Shown here: positions 1 through 5,335 of the stretch, piece after piece | Layout of the letters: each line of letters starts with the position of its first letter | Numbering within the stretch: the first letter of the stretch is position 1 | NCBI GenBank assembly: GCA_030765245.1 | Contig: JAVCCX010000304.1 | Coordinates: 1-5,335, forward strand | DNA length: 5,335 nt | DNA from: Candidatus Zophobacter franzmannii | GTDB lineage: Bacteria > Cloacimonadota > Cloacimonadia > Cloacimonadales > JAFGVF01 | Reading direction: 5' to 3' | Program-made: the position numbers and the translations under genes | The notes under the pieces: model-generated | Told to the model about the DNA's origin: nothing | The model's input: the letters and a program-made list of their open reading frames with translations, nothing else | Database searches by the model: none

Positions 1-649
1 AATCCCACAACTTGGATGCTTAAATATTCATCCATCTCTACTCCCCAAATATAGAGGGGCTACACCTGTTAATTATCCCCTTTTTAAGGGTGACAAAAAA
101 ACCGGTGTTACAATCTTCTTGATGAAAGCTAAAATGGATACGGGTCCTATTGTTGCTCAAGTAGAGTATGAAATAGATAACGATGATTTCTATACAAAAT
201 TACAATCTGAGCTGTCGGAAGTTGGAGCAAAACTTCTAATTGATTCTTTATACAAGATGCAAACTGACGGACTTTATGGTGATTCTCAAGAACATGAATT
301 AGCAACCTATACTTCCAAAATAGGAAAAGCTGATTTGGTTGTTGATTGGAAGTTACCCGCAGAGAAAATCATAAATATGGTTAGGGGACTCTCAATAACC
401 CCAGGAGCTCAAACAAATTTTCGCGATAAGATTTTGAAGATTTTATCAGTAACATATTGGGATGAATTAAGCAACGAAGTTCCCGGTACAATCATTGAAG
501 TGATTAAGAAAAAAGGGATTGTAGTCTCTGTTGGAAATCAAGAAACAGTACTTATAACTTCAGTTCAACCTTCCGGGAAAAAAACTATGTCAGCTTTTGA
601 CTTTAATTTAGGTGCTAGGATAATTAGTGGTGAAAGGTTTAAAGTCTAA
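1..649 (+). CDS. fmt: Methionyl-tRNA formyltransferase, 5'-truncated by window edge
   Basis: Transfers a formyl group from 10-formyl-tetrahydrofolate to the amino group of Met-tRNA(fMet), giving the initiator tRNA used in bacterial translation; cytoplasmic. The reading frame is open from base 2, so the gene enters from outside the window and about 98 N-terminal residues are missing; 215 residues are visible. The catalytic triad is present: Asn and His in LNIHPSLLPKYRG (visible residues 8 and 10) and Asp in MDTGP (visible residue 46). The Asn-to-Asp distance of 38 residues equals that of E. coli Fmt (N106, H108, D144). The C-terminal tRNA-binding domain follows, with the conserved blocks YTSKIGKADLVVDW and MVRGLSITPGAQTNF. 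An ATG at base 122 lies inside the catalytic domain and is not the start. The stop lies inside the next gene, so the two are probably cotranscribed and translationally coupled. Family assignment is very secure. Confidence 0.96.
   Translation, partial: IPQLGCLNIHPSLLPKYRGATPVNYPLFKGDKKTGVTIFLMKAKMDTGPIVAQVEYEIDNDDFYTKLQSELSEVGAKLLIDSLYKMQTDGLYGDSQEHELATYTSKIGKADLVVDWKLPAEKIINMVRGLSITPGAQTNFRDKILKILSVTYWDELSNEVPGTIIEVIKKKGIVVSVGNQETVLITSVQPSGKKTMSAFDFNLGARIISGERFKV
617..620 (+). promoter_or_regulatory. Shine-Dalgarno site deciding the DUF116 start
   Basis: AGGA lies within the fmt coding sequence, 6 bases before the GTG at 627 and 9 before the GTG at 630. It supports a start that overlaps the fmt end, with translational coupling. 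A competing AGG at 666-668 lies 6 bases before the ATG at 675, but that start would remove much of the first membrane helix. Confidence 0.5.
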
Positions 650-1355
650 TTCTATAGTTATTTTCAGGTCTGTCATGTACCTGTTAATCCTGCTTTGCGT
701 TTTGGTAGCTCAATCTACCTTTTCGTTCTCTCCTCTACTAACTGTTGTTTCACTTGCTCTAAGCCTAATTATCATCATAGTGCAGATAAATCTAATAAAG
801 CTCCTTTCTGCCCAAAAGATGAGCAGGTCAGATTTGTATATTGAAATGATAAACCTCAGGATGTTTTTTAATACCATTGAGATGTTTTACAATCTAATGA
901 GAAAAGATAAAACGAAAATTAGGCAAGACTTCGTAGAAGCCAACAATTTAATCATCACAAAGACTGGAAAGTACAGAGCGAAAGATATATTAATTCTGCT
1001 TCCTCATTGTTTGCAAATAACTGATTGTGCAATTAGGGTAACTTCTGAATTGGATAATTGCAAAATGTGTGGAAAATGTGATGTTGGTGAGATAAAGAAA
1101 ATATCAGAAAAATACAACATCAAGACAATTATAGTTACTGGCGGAACAATTGCTAGACTAAAAATCAAAAGTTTGAAGCCAAAGCTAATATTGGCTTGTG
1201 CATGTGAAAGAGATTTAGTTGAAGGCATAAGGGAGATTTTCCCTCACAAAGTTTTTGGAATAGTCAATTCGCGACCTGAAGGACCATGCGTCAATACTCG
1301 GATTAGGGTTGACACTCTAACTTATGCTATAAATATGTTCTTAGATGAGGCTTAA
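627..1355 (+). CDS. DUF116 family membrane-anchored cysteine-rich protein
   Basis: Function unknown. The 242-residue protein has two N-terminal hydrophobic segments (about residues 10-29 and 36-60), then a charged, probably cytoplasmic linker, then a C-terminal domain with the hallmarks of the DUF116 family: LPHCLQ, CKMCGKCDVGEI, VTGGTIARLKI, ACACERDLVEG and SRPEGPCVNTR. Its cysteines (C128, C134, C145, C148, C151, C191, C193, C221) suggest a metal or iron-sulfur centre; that is inference. The GTG start at 627 overlaps fmt by 23 bases. It is preferred because AGGA (617-620) sits 6 bases upstream, and because starting at the ATG at 675 would cut away half of the first membrane segment and its basic flank (K3, K6, R14). 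GTG at 630 is an alternative. From knowledge of the family, DUF116 genes often lie close to fmt in anaerobic bacteria, which hints at a shared process but does not name one. Confidence 0.88.
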   Translation: MVKGLKSNSIVIFRSVMYLLILLCVLVAQSTFSFSPLLTVVSLALSLIIIIVQINLIKLLSAQKMSRSDLYIEMINLRMFFNTIEMFYNLMRKDKTKIRQDFVEANNLIITKTGKYRAKDILILLPHCLQITDCAIRVTSELDNCKMCGKCDVGEIKKISEKYNIKTIIVTGGTIARLKIKSLKPKLILACACERDLVEGIREIFPHKVFGIVNSRPEGPCVNTRIRVDTLTYAINMFLDEA

Positions 1356-1402
1356 AATAGATGTTTTATTGCTAATTTAGAAAGTAATGATACGTTTATC
1401 TA

Positions 1403-1414
1403 TCTTTCGAAAGA
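1403..1414. repeat. 12-bp perfect palindrome TCTTTCGAAAGA upstream of htrA
   Basis: TCTTTCGAAAGA reads the same on both strands and sits 40 bp before the htrA start, in the 99-bp gap after the DUF116 gene. Its position would suit an operator for a dimeric regulator. It has no following T-run, and its centre leaves no loop of useful size, so it is unlikely to be a terminator. A 12-bp palindrome can arise by chance in AT-rich DNA, and the regulator, if any, is unknown. I see no convincing -35/-10 pair in the gap. Confidence 0.3.
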
Positions 1415-1444
1415 AAACTAAATATATGGGCTATTTTGGGGCTT

Positions 1445-1449
1445 AGGAG
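1445..1449 (+). promoter_or_regulatory. Shine-Dalgarno site of htrA
   Basis: AGGAG ends 5 bases before the ATG at 1455. It is a strong match to the anti-Shine-Dalgarno sequence and fixes the htrA start, which also begins a clean signal peptide. Confidence 0.8.
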
Positions 1450-1454
1450 TAAAC

Positions 1455-2570
1455 ATGAAATATAGACTAACCTACCTGATATTGATTTGTACTTTAGTAT
1501 TTGTAAATGTCTTTGCTGACAAAAGAATGTTTCATGAGCTTGATTCCGATAAAATCGAAACTGATGTTTCAATTCAGAGAAGAAATGCAATTACTCATGC
1601 TGTTGGAATTATCGAAACTGCAGTTGTTAGTGTAAATGTTATTAAAACAGAAATTGTCAAACAAAGAAATCCTTTTGCAAACCCATTTTTTGATTACTCT
1701 CCGTATTTTAGAACATCCAGACAAGTTAAAAGTATAGGTAGCGGAGTTATTATTAATACAGATGGCTACATTGTAACAAATGCTCATGTTGTAGAGGGTG
1801 CTACTCAGATAAAAGTTACAACCACAAACAATGAGATTTATGAGAGTAAAATAATAGGTATAGATTCAGCTCACGATATCGCGGTTATCAAAATTGAAGG
1901 TGAGAACTTGGCTTATGCATATTGTGGAAATTCCTCAGATATAATAATAGGAGAATGGATTATTGCTATTGGTAATCCATATGGGTTTTTAATGCCTGAC
2001 TCTAAACCAAGTGTAACGGTTGGGGTCGTTTCTGCCGTTAATCGAAACTTCGGGGGGAGAGATGATGCAAAGGTATACAAAGGTATGATCCAGACCGATG
2101 CCGCAATTAATCCAGGTAACTCCGGTGGTCCTATGGTAAATGTCTTCGGTGAAATTATTGGAATTAATAGCTTCATATTTTCAGAGTCCGGTGGCAGTGT
2201 TGGAATTGGATTTGCTATACCTATTGATAGGGTAAAAAAGGTTGTTAAAGAACTTGTAGAACATGGTAAGATTAGACCTGTTTATTTTGGATTCAAGGTT
2301 CAGAATATGAGTCGTTCCTTAGCTGACTATCTTGATATTGAAGATATGAAGGGAGTTCTGGTAGTGGAGTTAGATAAGAGTTCTCCGGCTGCAAAAACAG
2401 GGCTACAATTGAAGGACATTATCGTAAGAATAAATCAGACTCAAATATTTAGTTCAGACGATATAGATTTAGCAATAACAGACATATTTGTTGAAGATTT
2501 AATCGAGTTGGAAATTGTGAGGGATGGTAAAAAGAAGACAATTCTAATTAAGGCTAAATCCGATTTATAG
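1455..2570 (+). CDS. htrA: HtrA/Deg-type periplasmic serine protease with one PDZ domain
   Basis: Envelope quality-control endoprotease that degrades or refolds damaged exported proteins. Residues 1-21 form a signal peptide (basic MKYR, hydrophobic LTYLILICTLVFVNV, then FA before DK), so the enzyme is probably periplasmic. The trypsin-like domain carries the full catalytic triad: His111 in TNAHVVEG, Asp141 in HDIAVIKI and Ser223 in NPGNSGGPMV. The NPFANPFFDYSPYF segment (about 72-85) corresponds to the LA-loop region typical of Deg proteases. One PDZ domain spans about residues 277-367 (VYFGF, then KGVLVVELDKSSPAAKTGLQLKDIIVRIN). At 371 residues with one PDZ it resembles DegS or single-PDZ HtrA in layout rather than two-PDZ DegP; which subtype it matches functionally cannot be told. 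It may have its own promoter in the 99-bp gap upstream, and it converges on radC with only 10 bp between the stops. Confidence 0.95.
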   Translation: MKYRLTYLILICTLVFVNVFADKRMFHELDSDKIETDVSIQRRNAITHAVGIIETAVVSVNVIKTEIVKQRNPFANPFFDYSPYFRTSRQVKSIGSGVIINTDGYIVTNAHVVEGATQIKVTTTNNEIYESKIIGIDSAHDIAVIKIEGENLAYAYCGNSSDIIIGEWIIAIGNPYGFLMPDSKPSVTVGVVSAVNRNFGGRDDAKVYKGMIQTDAAINPGNSGGPMVNVFGEIIGINSFIFSESGGSVGIGFAIPIDRVKKVVKELVEHGKIRPVYFGFKVQNMSRSLADYLDIEDMKGVLVVELDKSSPAAKTGLQLKDIIVRINQTQIFSSDDIDLAITDIFVEDLIELEIVRDGKKKTILIKAKSDL

Positions 2571-2580
2571 AAGAGTTTTC

Positions 2581-3264
2581 TTAAATAAGATTTTCTCCGG
2601 CAAAGCTTAAATAACCATCATAAGTAATGATAAAGTGATCTAAGACTCTTATGTTGAAGTAAGAACAAGCAGTCTTTATTTTCAAAGTAATGTCGATATC
2701 ACTTTGTGAAGCTTTTAATGAACCACCTGGATGGTTATGTACCAGAATGATACCTGTACTGTTAAACTCGAGACAGGATTTTACAATATTCCTTACATAC
2801 ACCTTGGCTTCGTTTACTGTTCCTTGGGAAACTGAGTCTATCCTCAAAATCTGATTTGAGTTATTGAGAAATATAACTACAAACTCTTCGTAGTGTTTAC
2901 CTTTAAAGTATGAGTTCAAATATTCAATTACTTCATTTATCGACGTTACACATTCTTTATGTATCACTTTTTCTTTTGCTAAGAACACTGAGACATCTTT
3001 GAATAACTTAATTGCAATTGCGGACTCTTTTCCTATTCCGTCTATTTTGACGAGTTCTTCAACAGGAGCATTCAAAGTAGAGTTAATATCACCAAATTTA
3101 ATTAGCAGGTTATCAGCAATTGATTTTGTATCGGCTCTTTTGATAGCATTATTGAGAATTAAGGCTAATACTTCCTTCGGACTGAAACCATCTATCCCAA
3201 CAGAAAGATAGCGGTCTCTTAATCTTTTGCGATGACCGCTATTTGAAGTTTTATTATCATTCAT
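2581..3264 (-). CDS. radC: RadC family JAMM/MPN-domain protein
   Basis: RadC homologue of 227 residues, the normal family length. The N-terminal part (GHRKRLRDRYL, GFSPKEVLALIL, then the helix-hairpin-helix DGIGKESAIAIKL at 75-87) is the usual RadC/UPF0758 DNA-binding-like region. The C-terminal MPN domain carries the metal-site motif HNHPGGSLKASQSD, with His176, His178 and Asp189 as likely zinc ligands; Glu126/127 in HYEEFVVIFLN is conserved in the family. The name comes from a supposed DNA-repair role, but the original E. coli radC mutation was later assigned to recG, and the family's molecular role remains unsettled. It is the last gene of the minus-strand set and ends 10 bp from the htrA stop. 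The start has no evident Shine-Dalgarno sequence; its upstream space is taken by the parS palindrome. Confidence 0.95.
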   Translation of the reverse strand: MNDNKTSNSGHRKRLRDRYLSVGIDGFSPKEVLALILNNAIKRADTKSIADNLLIKFGDINSTLNAPVEELVKIDGIGKESAIAIKLFKDVSVFLAKEKVIHKECVTSINEVIEYLNSYFKGKHYEEFVVIFLNNSNQILRIDSVSQGTVNEAKVYVRNIVKSCLEFNSTGIILVHNHPGGSLKASQSDIDITLKIKTACSYFNIRVLDHFIITYDGYLSFAGENLI

Positions 3265-3275
3265 AATTATAATTT

Positions 3276-3291
3276 TGTTTCACGTGAAACA
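3276..3291. promoter_or_regulatory. parS: parS centromere-like site, ParB/Spo0J binding
   Basis: TGTTTCACGTGAAACA is a perfect 16-bp inverted repeat and matches the well-known bacterial parS consensus (TGTTNCACGTGAAACA) at every position. ParB family proteins bind and spread from such sites to segregate the chromosome with ParA and to load SMC condensin. It fills most of the 27-bp gap between the purE stop and the radC start, ending at the base next to the purE stop codon, so the ends of both genes stay intact. It is not a terminator: neither side is followed by a T-run. No second CACGTG-centred copy was seen in the window. parS sites usually cluster near oriC, so the window probably lies in the origin-proximal part of the chromosome; that placement is inference. 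Confidence 0.93.
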
Positions 3292-3744
3292 TTATTGAGA
3301 TTGTTTTATTCTGAATTCTTTCAATTTCTCATCAACATTCTTATCAAACAAAGCTATGATTTGGGCTGCCAGAATAACAGCATTCTTTGTACCATTTATT
3401 GCTACAGTTGCAACTGGAATTCCTGTTGGCATCTGAACAACGCTGTAAAGAGCATCTTCACCGGATAGGGTTGGACCAGTTAACGGAACGCCAATAACTG
3501 GAAGCCTTGTATAGGCTGCAACTACTCCTGGTAGATGTGCTGCCATGCCTGCAGCAGCGATTAGCACGCTGTATCCGAGTTCATCAGCTTCGGTTACTAA
3601 TTTCTTTGTTTTGTCGGGATTCCGATGTGCAGATGATATGTGAAAATCATGTTCTAATCCAAACTTATCAAAGTATTCTTTCATCGGTTCATAGTACTTA
3701 AGGTCTGATTTACTGCCAAAGATTACTCTAACTTTTCCTGTCAT
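3292..3744 (-). CDS. purE: N5-carboxyaminoimidazole ribonucleotide mutase, class I PurE
   Basis: Converts N5-CAIR to CAIR in de novo purine synthesis, working with PurK in bacteria that follow the class I route; cytoplasmic, octameric in known members. The 150-residue length is normal. Visible motifs are the phosphate-binding GSKSD (10-14), the catalytic SSAHRNP with His40, AAAGMAAHLPGVVAAYT with His70, and LSGEDALYSVVQMPTGIPVATVAING. The AAHLPG block marks class I rather than the CO2-using class II enzymes. The ATG at 3744 (complement) has AGG 5 bases upstream, overlapping the stop codon of the preceding HTH-EIIA gene, and the gap is 6 bases, so the two genes are very likely cotranscribed. 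No purK or other pur gene is in the window, so purE stands apart from a purine operon here. Confidence 0.96.
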   Translation of the reverse strand: MTGKVRVIFGSKSDLKYYEPMKEYFDKFGLEHDFHISSAHRNPDKTKKLVTEADELGYSVLIAAAGMAAHLPGVVAAYTRLPVIGVPLTGPTLSGEDALYSVVQMPTGIPVATVAINGTKNAVILAAQIIALFDKNVDEKLKEFRIKQSQ

Positions 3745-3750
3745 AAATAC

Positions 3751-4416
3751 CTACTTATAATCTACATTTGTAAGAATTCGGAATATTTCATCTGATGTTT
3801 CAGATTCATTTATTTTCTTTAAATTGTCGTTATTCATCATCATTTTAGATAAGTATGAAAGCGAGAAAAGGTGTTGTTTATCGTTATGTAGTAAGAGCAT
3901 GAAGAAGATGTTCACAGGCTTACCATCTTGGGCATCAAATTCGACTCCCTTTGAAGATCTACCTAACAAGATTGAGGGTGACTTAATCTTACTTGGATGT
4001 AGATGTCTTGGATGTAACAAGGCAACACTATCACCCACGGCAGTAGAAACGAGCTCTTCTCTTGCAACTACGACTTCATATAGCCATCGAGCATCTTTAA
4101 CAAGTTTCAATGATTTAGCCTTTTCAGACATCATCCTTATGGCTTCATACTTATTATCAGGTTCCAAATCCATGAAAATGTAATTAACATTGAAATATTC
4201 TCCAAATCGACAGATTGTCTTCTTTAATGCTAATTGTTCCTCTTCAGATTCTGATAGGTTTGATAACCACTCTTCAATTGAGTCTCTTACGATTCGAAGG
4301 TCTTTGCCTTTTTTTTCAGTTTCAAAGATGCTATCCGCTAGCATCTCTTGGACAATTTTTTCGCTAAGTTTTAAAAAGATAGCTGCTTCACGAACTGTTA
4401 GTAGTTTCTTTACCAT
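3751..4416 (-). CDS. Excisionase-type HTH domain fused to PTS EIIA (fructose/mannitol/PtsN class)
   Basis: A 221-residue fusion. Residues 4-52 (LLTVREAAIFLKLSEKIVQ to IVRDSIEEWLSN) match the short MerR/excisionase-like helix-turn-helix fold (HTH_17). Residues about 67-218 match the type 2 PTS EIIA domain: the phosphoacceptor region ELVSTAVGDSVALLHPRH with His135, then FDAQDGKPVNIFFMLLLHND and HLFSLSYLSKMM. The usual Ile-Pro before the active histidine is Leu-Leu here, but the histidine is kept. The likely role is a transcription regulator whose EIIA domain is phosphorylated, PtsN-like, rather than a sugar-transport component; no EIIB or EIIC gene is nearby. The target is unknown. It is first in the set with purE and radC. 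The start at 4416 (complement) is supported by GGAG 4 bases and AGGA 9 bases upstream. Domain calls are firm; function is inference. Confidence 0.88.
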   Translation of the reverse strand: MVKKLLTVREAAIFLKLSEKIVQEMLADSIFETEKKGKDLRIVRDSIEEWLSNLSESEEEQLALKKTICRFGEYFNVNYIFMDLEPDNKYEAIRMMSEKAKSLKLVKDARWLYEVVVAREELVSTAVGDSVALLHPRHLHPSKIKSPSILLGRSSKGVEFDAQDGKPVNIFFMLLLHNDKQHLFSLSYLSKMMMNNDNLKKINESETSDEIFRILTNVDYK

Positions 4417-4420
4417 ATTG

Positions 4421-4429
4421 CTCCATCCT
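4421..4429 (-). promoter_or_regulatory. Shine-Dalgarno region of the HTH-EIIA gene
   Basis: On the minus strand this reads AGGATGGAG, followed by CAAT and the ATG at 4416. It offers two overlapping Shine-Dalgarno cores (GGAG at 4 bases, AGGA at 9 bases) and fixes the start of the HTH-EIIA protein. Confidence 0.65.
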
Positions 4430-4494
4430 ATATATATACTTCTTTAATTAACTTTATAAGATTACAGAGTAAATATTTAACAGCAACTAAAATC

Positions 4495-4523
4495 TTGACA
4501 AGAAAAATCGACAAAAATATGTA
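4495..4523 (+). promoter_or_regulatory. Possible lptE promoter with consensus -35
   Basis: TTGACA (4495-4500) is an exact sigma70 -35 hexamer. After a 17-bp spacer comes TATGTA (4518-4523), which matches the -10 consensus at only three of six positions; TAAAAT at 4522-4527 is a better -10 but 21 bp away. Transcription from the first pair would start around base 4530, almost at the lptE ATG (4532), which would make the message nearly leaderless. The region also holds the promoter of the divergent HTH-EIIA gene, for which I could not find a convincing hexamer pair. Confidence 0.3.
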
Positions 4524-4531
4524 AAATTGTT

Positions 4532-5047
4532 ATGAATATATTTAAATTGTGCATTTACACTTTGCTTTCAATGCTTACATTAGGGTGCAGTTATTCTGTA
4601 TTTTCCAATCAATTACCCCATTTAAAAAACATTTATATCGTGCCTATAGAAAATAGTTCTGAAGAGGTCAACATAGAAGTAGAAATGTTTGATAATATTA
4701 GTAATGAGTTTGTTAATGATGGAAGATTACGAATTGTTTCACAGTTACCTGATTGTGAGCTTGAGTGTAAAATACTGGATTATAAGGATGTTATATATAC
4801 TTACGATCAAGCTAATAATGTGAAGGAGTATCAAGTTAAGATTCTTTTTTCAGTTAAGTTTATTGATATGATTACAAATGAAATTGTCTATGAAAGACCT
4901 AATTTACTGAAAACAGAAAGATATCCTGCAGATGAAGATGACCCAGACTACACAGATTCTACTGTCATAAACGAGTATGCAGCAAGGGAAGAAATTTTTA
5001 AAGATATCTTTAGAGATATAATGAGTAATACTTTAGAAGCATGGTAA
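4532..5047 (+). CDS. lptE: LPS-assembly outer-membrane lipoprotein LptE
   Basis: LptE plugs and helps assemble the LptD barrel that inserts LPS into the outer leaflet of the outer membrane. The 171-residue protein begins with a lipoprotein signal (MNIFKLCIYTLLSMLTLG then Cys19; lipobox TLGC), so it is predicted to be lipid-anchored in the periplasm. After it come the family's usual features: a CSYSVFSNQLPHLKNIYIVPIEN block (residues 19-41), a NDGRLRIVSQLPDCELECKI block and a strand pair around YDQANNVKEYQVKILFSVKFID. Length and pattern fit the LptE/RlpB family, which is poorly conserved, so the call rests on the overall pattern. The ATG at 4532 has no Shine-Dalgarno sequence but is the only start that gives a full signal peptide. 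The next gene starts 4 bases after the stop, implying an operon. LptD is not in the window. Confidence 0.85.
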   Translation: MNIFKLCIYTLLSMLTLGCSYSVFSNQLPHLKNIYIVPIENSSEEVNIEVEMFDNISNEFVNDGRLRIVSQLPDCELECKILDYKDVIYTYDQANNVKEYQVKILFSVKFIDMITNEIVYERPNLLKTERYPADEDDPDYTDSTVINEYAAREEIFKDIFRDIMSNTLEAW

Positions 5048-5051
5048 ATTA

Positions 5052-5335
5052 ATGGAAAAAACAAATATGAGAATTAATAAATATTTAGCAAAATGTGGAC
5101 TTGCCTCCAGAAGAAAAGTTGAAGAGTTCATTGTTAATGGTGATGTAAAAGTAAATGGAATTGTTGTAACAGATTTATCACTTCAAATTGACTCTGAAAA
5201 AGATATTGTTGAGTACAAAAACAAGAGAGTCGGTATAACTGGGGGAAATGTTTACATAATGCTAAATAAACCTCCGGGTTATGTGGTAACCAAAAGTGAT
5301 GAGTTCGAAAGAAAGACCGTATATGATTTGTTACC
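5052..5335 (+). CDS. rluB: RsuA/RluB/E/F family rRNA pseudouridine synthase, 3'-truncated by window edge
   Basis: Isomerises a specific uridine to pseudouridine in ribosomal RNA. Only 94 full codons are visible. An S4 RNA-binding domain comes first (MRINKYLAKCGLASRRKVEEFIVNGDVKVNG, in which GLASRRKVE is diagnostic), followed by the beginning of the catalytic domain (YIMLNKPPGYVVTKSDEFERKTVYDLLP). The catalytic GRLD aspartate lies beyond the window, so activity cannot be judged. The wording GLASRR, NKPPGY and RKTVYDLLP is closer to RluB (23S rRNA) than to RsuA (16S rRNA), but the subtype is an inference. The ATG at 5052 is taken as the start; the in-frame ATG at 5067, giving the common MRINKYLA beginning, is equally possible, with GGA 10 bases upstream. 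It lies 4 bases after lptE and is probably cotranscribed with it. Confidence 0.93.
   Translation, partial: MEKTNMRINKYLAKCGLASRRKVEEFIVNGDVKVNGIVVTDLSLQIDSEKDIVEYKNKRVGITGGNVYIMLNKPPGYVVTKSDEFERKTVYDLL

Noticed and set aside
1004..1228. 74-codon open frame on the minus strand inside the DUF116 gene
   Set aside because: Antisense shadow of a gene with clear family motifs; no recognisable protein pattern or ribosome site.
1369..1393. TTGCTA and TGATAC as an htrA promoter
   Set aside because: The spacer is only 14 bp or less and both hexamers are imperfect.
1396..1787. Two minus-strand open frames (1396-1590 and 1569-1787) over the htrA upstream gap and 5' end
   Set aside because: They overlap the htrA signal peptide region in antisense, look low-complexity and match no family.
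1913..2176. 87-codon minus-strand open frame inside htrA
   Set aside because: Antisense to the catalytic serine region of htrA; no protein features of its own.
2556..2590. Possible bidirectional terminator between htrA and radC
   Set aside because: Only tiny inverted repeats are present (AAATC/GATTT with a 1-base loop, AAGA/TCTT with a 4-base loop) and no strong stem with a T-run, so no terminator is claimed.
2999..3211. 70-codon plus-strand open frame opposite radC
   Set aside because: Antisense to the conserved N-terminal part of radC, which explains the open frame.
3276..3291. The purE-radC palindrome read as a Rho-independent terminator of purE
   Set aside because: The stem is short and AT-rich with no T-run on either side, while the exact sequence matches the parS consensus.
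3507..3701. 64-codon plus-strand open frame opposite purE
   Set aside because: Antisense to the conserved purE active-site region.
3824..4447. Two plus-strand open frames (3824-4183 and 4190-4447) opposite the HTH-EIIA gene
   Set aside because: The minus strand here encodes two recognisable domains in one frame; the plus-strand frames show no family pattern.
4451..4490. Minus-strand promoter for the HTH-EIIA gene (TTGCTG with TAATCT or TATAAA)
   Set aside because: TTGCTG to TAATCT has a usable spacer but a poor -10, and TTGCTG to TATAAA is 22 bp apart; AT-rich background makes such matches uninformative.

Overview
This is an ordinary-looking, densely coding chromosomal segment of an AT-rich bacterium (roughly 35% G+C by eye). 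An LPS-transport lipoprotein (LptE) and a secreted HtrA/Deg protease indicate a diderm envelope with an LPS-type outer membrane. A perfect ParB-binding parS site indicates ParABS chromosome segregation. The lineage cannot be fixed from the window. The gene styles (fmt followed by a DUF116 protein, the HtrA N-terminus, an HTH-EIIA fusion) would fit an FCB-type or candidate-phylum diderm such as Cloacimonadota or a relative, but that is a low-confidence guess.

Layout: bases 1-1355 (+) hold the 3' two thirds of fmt (methionyl-tRNA formyltransferase), overlapped by a membrane-anchored, cysteine-rich DUF116 protein. After a 99-bp gap with a 12-bp palindrome comes htrA (+, 1455-2570), a periplasmic serine protease with one PDZ domain. 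It converges, 10 bp apart, on a minus-strand gene set read from 4416 down to 2581: an HTH/PTS-EIIA fusion protein, purE (6-bp gap) and radC (27-bp gap). The purE-radC gap contains the 16-bp palindrome TGTTTCACGTGAAACA, identical in form to the bacterial parS consensus. A 115-bp divergent intergenic region (4417-4531) separates this set from lptE (+, 4532-5047). Four bases downstream of lptE, an RsuA/RluB-family 23S/16S rRNA pseudouridine synthase starts and runs off the window end.

How the genes relate: there is no single pathway. fmt and the pseudouridine synthase serve translation; htrA and lptE serve the envelope; purE serves purine synthesis; radC is a conserved JAMM-domain protein of unsettled function; the HTH-EIIA protein is probably a regulator. 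The parS site is the most informative non-coding element, because such sites usually cluster near the replication origin and so suggest where this window lies on the chromosome. No tRNA, rRNA, CRISPR array, insertion sequence or phage gene was seen, and no gene-free stretch exceeds about 115 bp.
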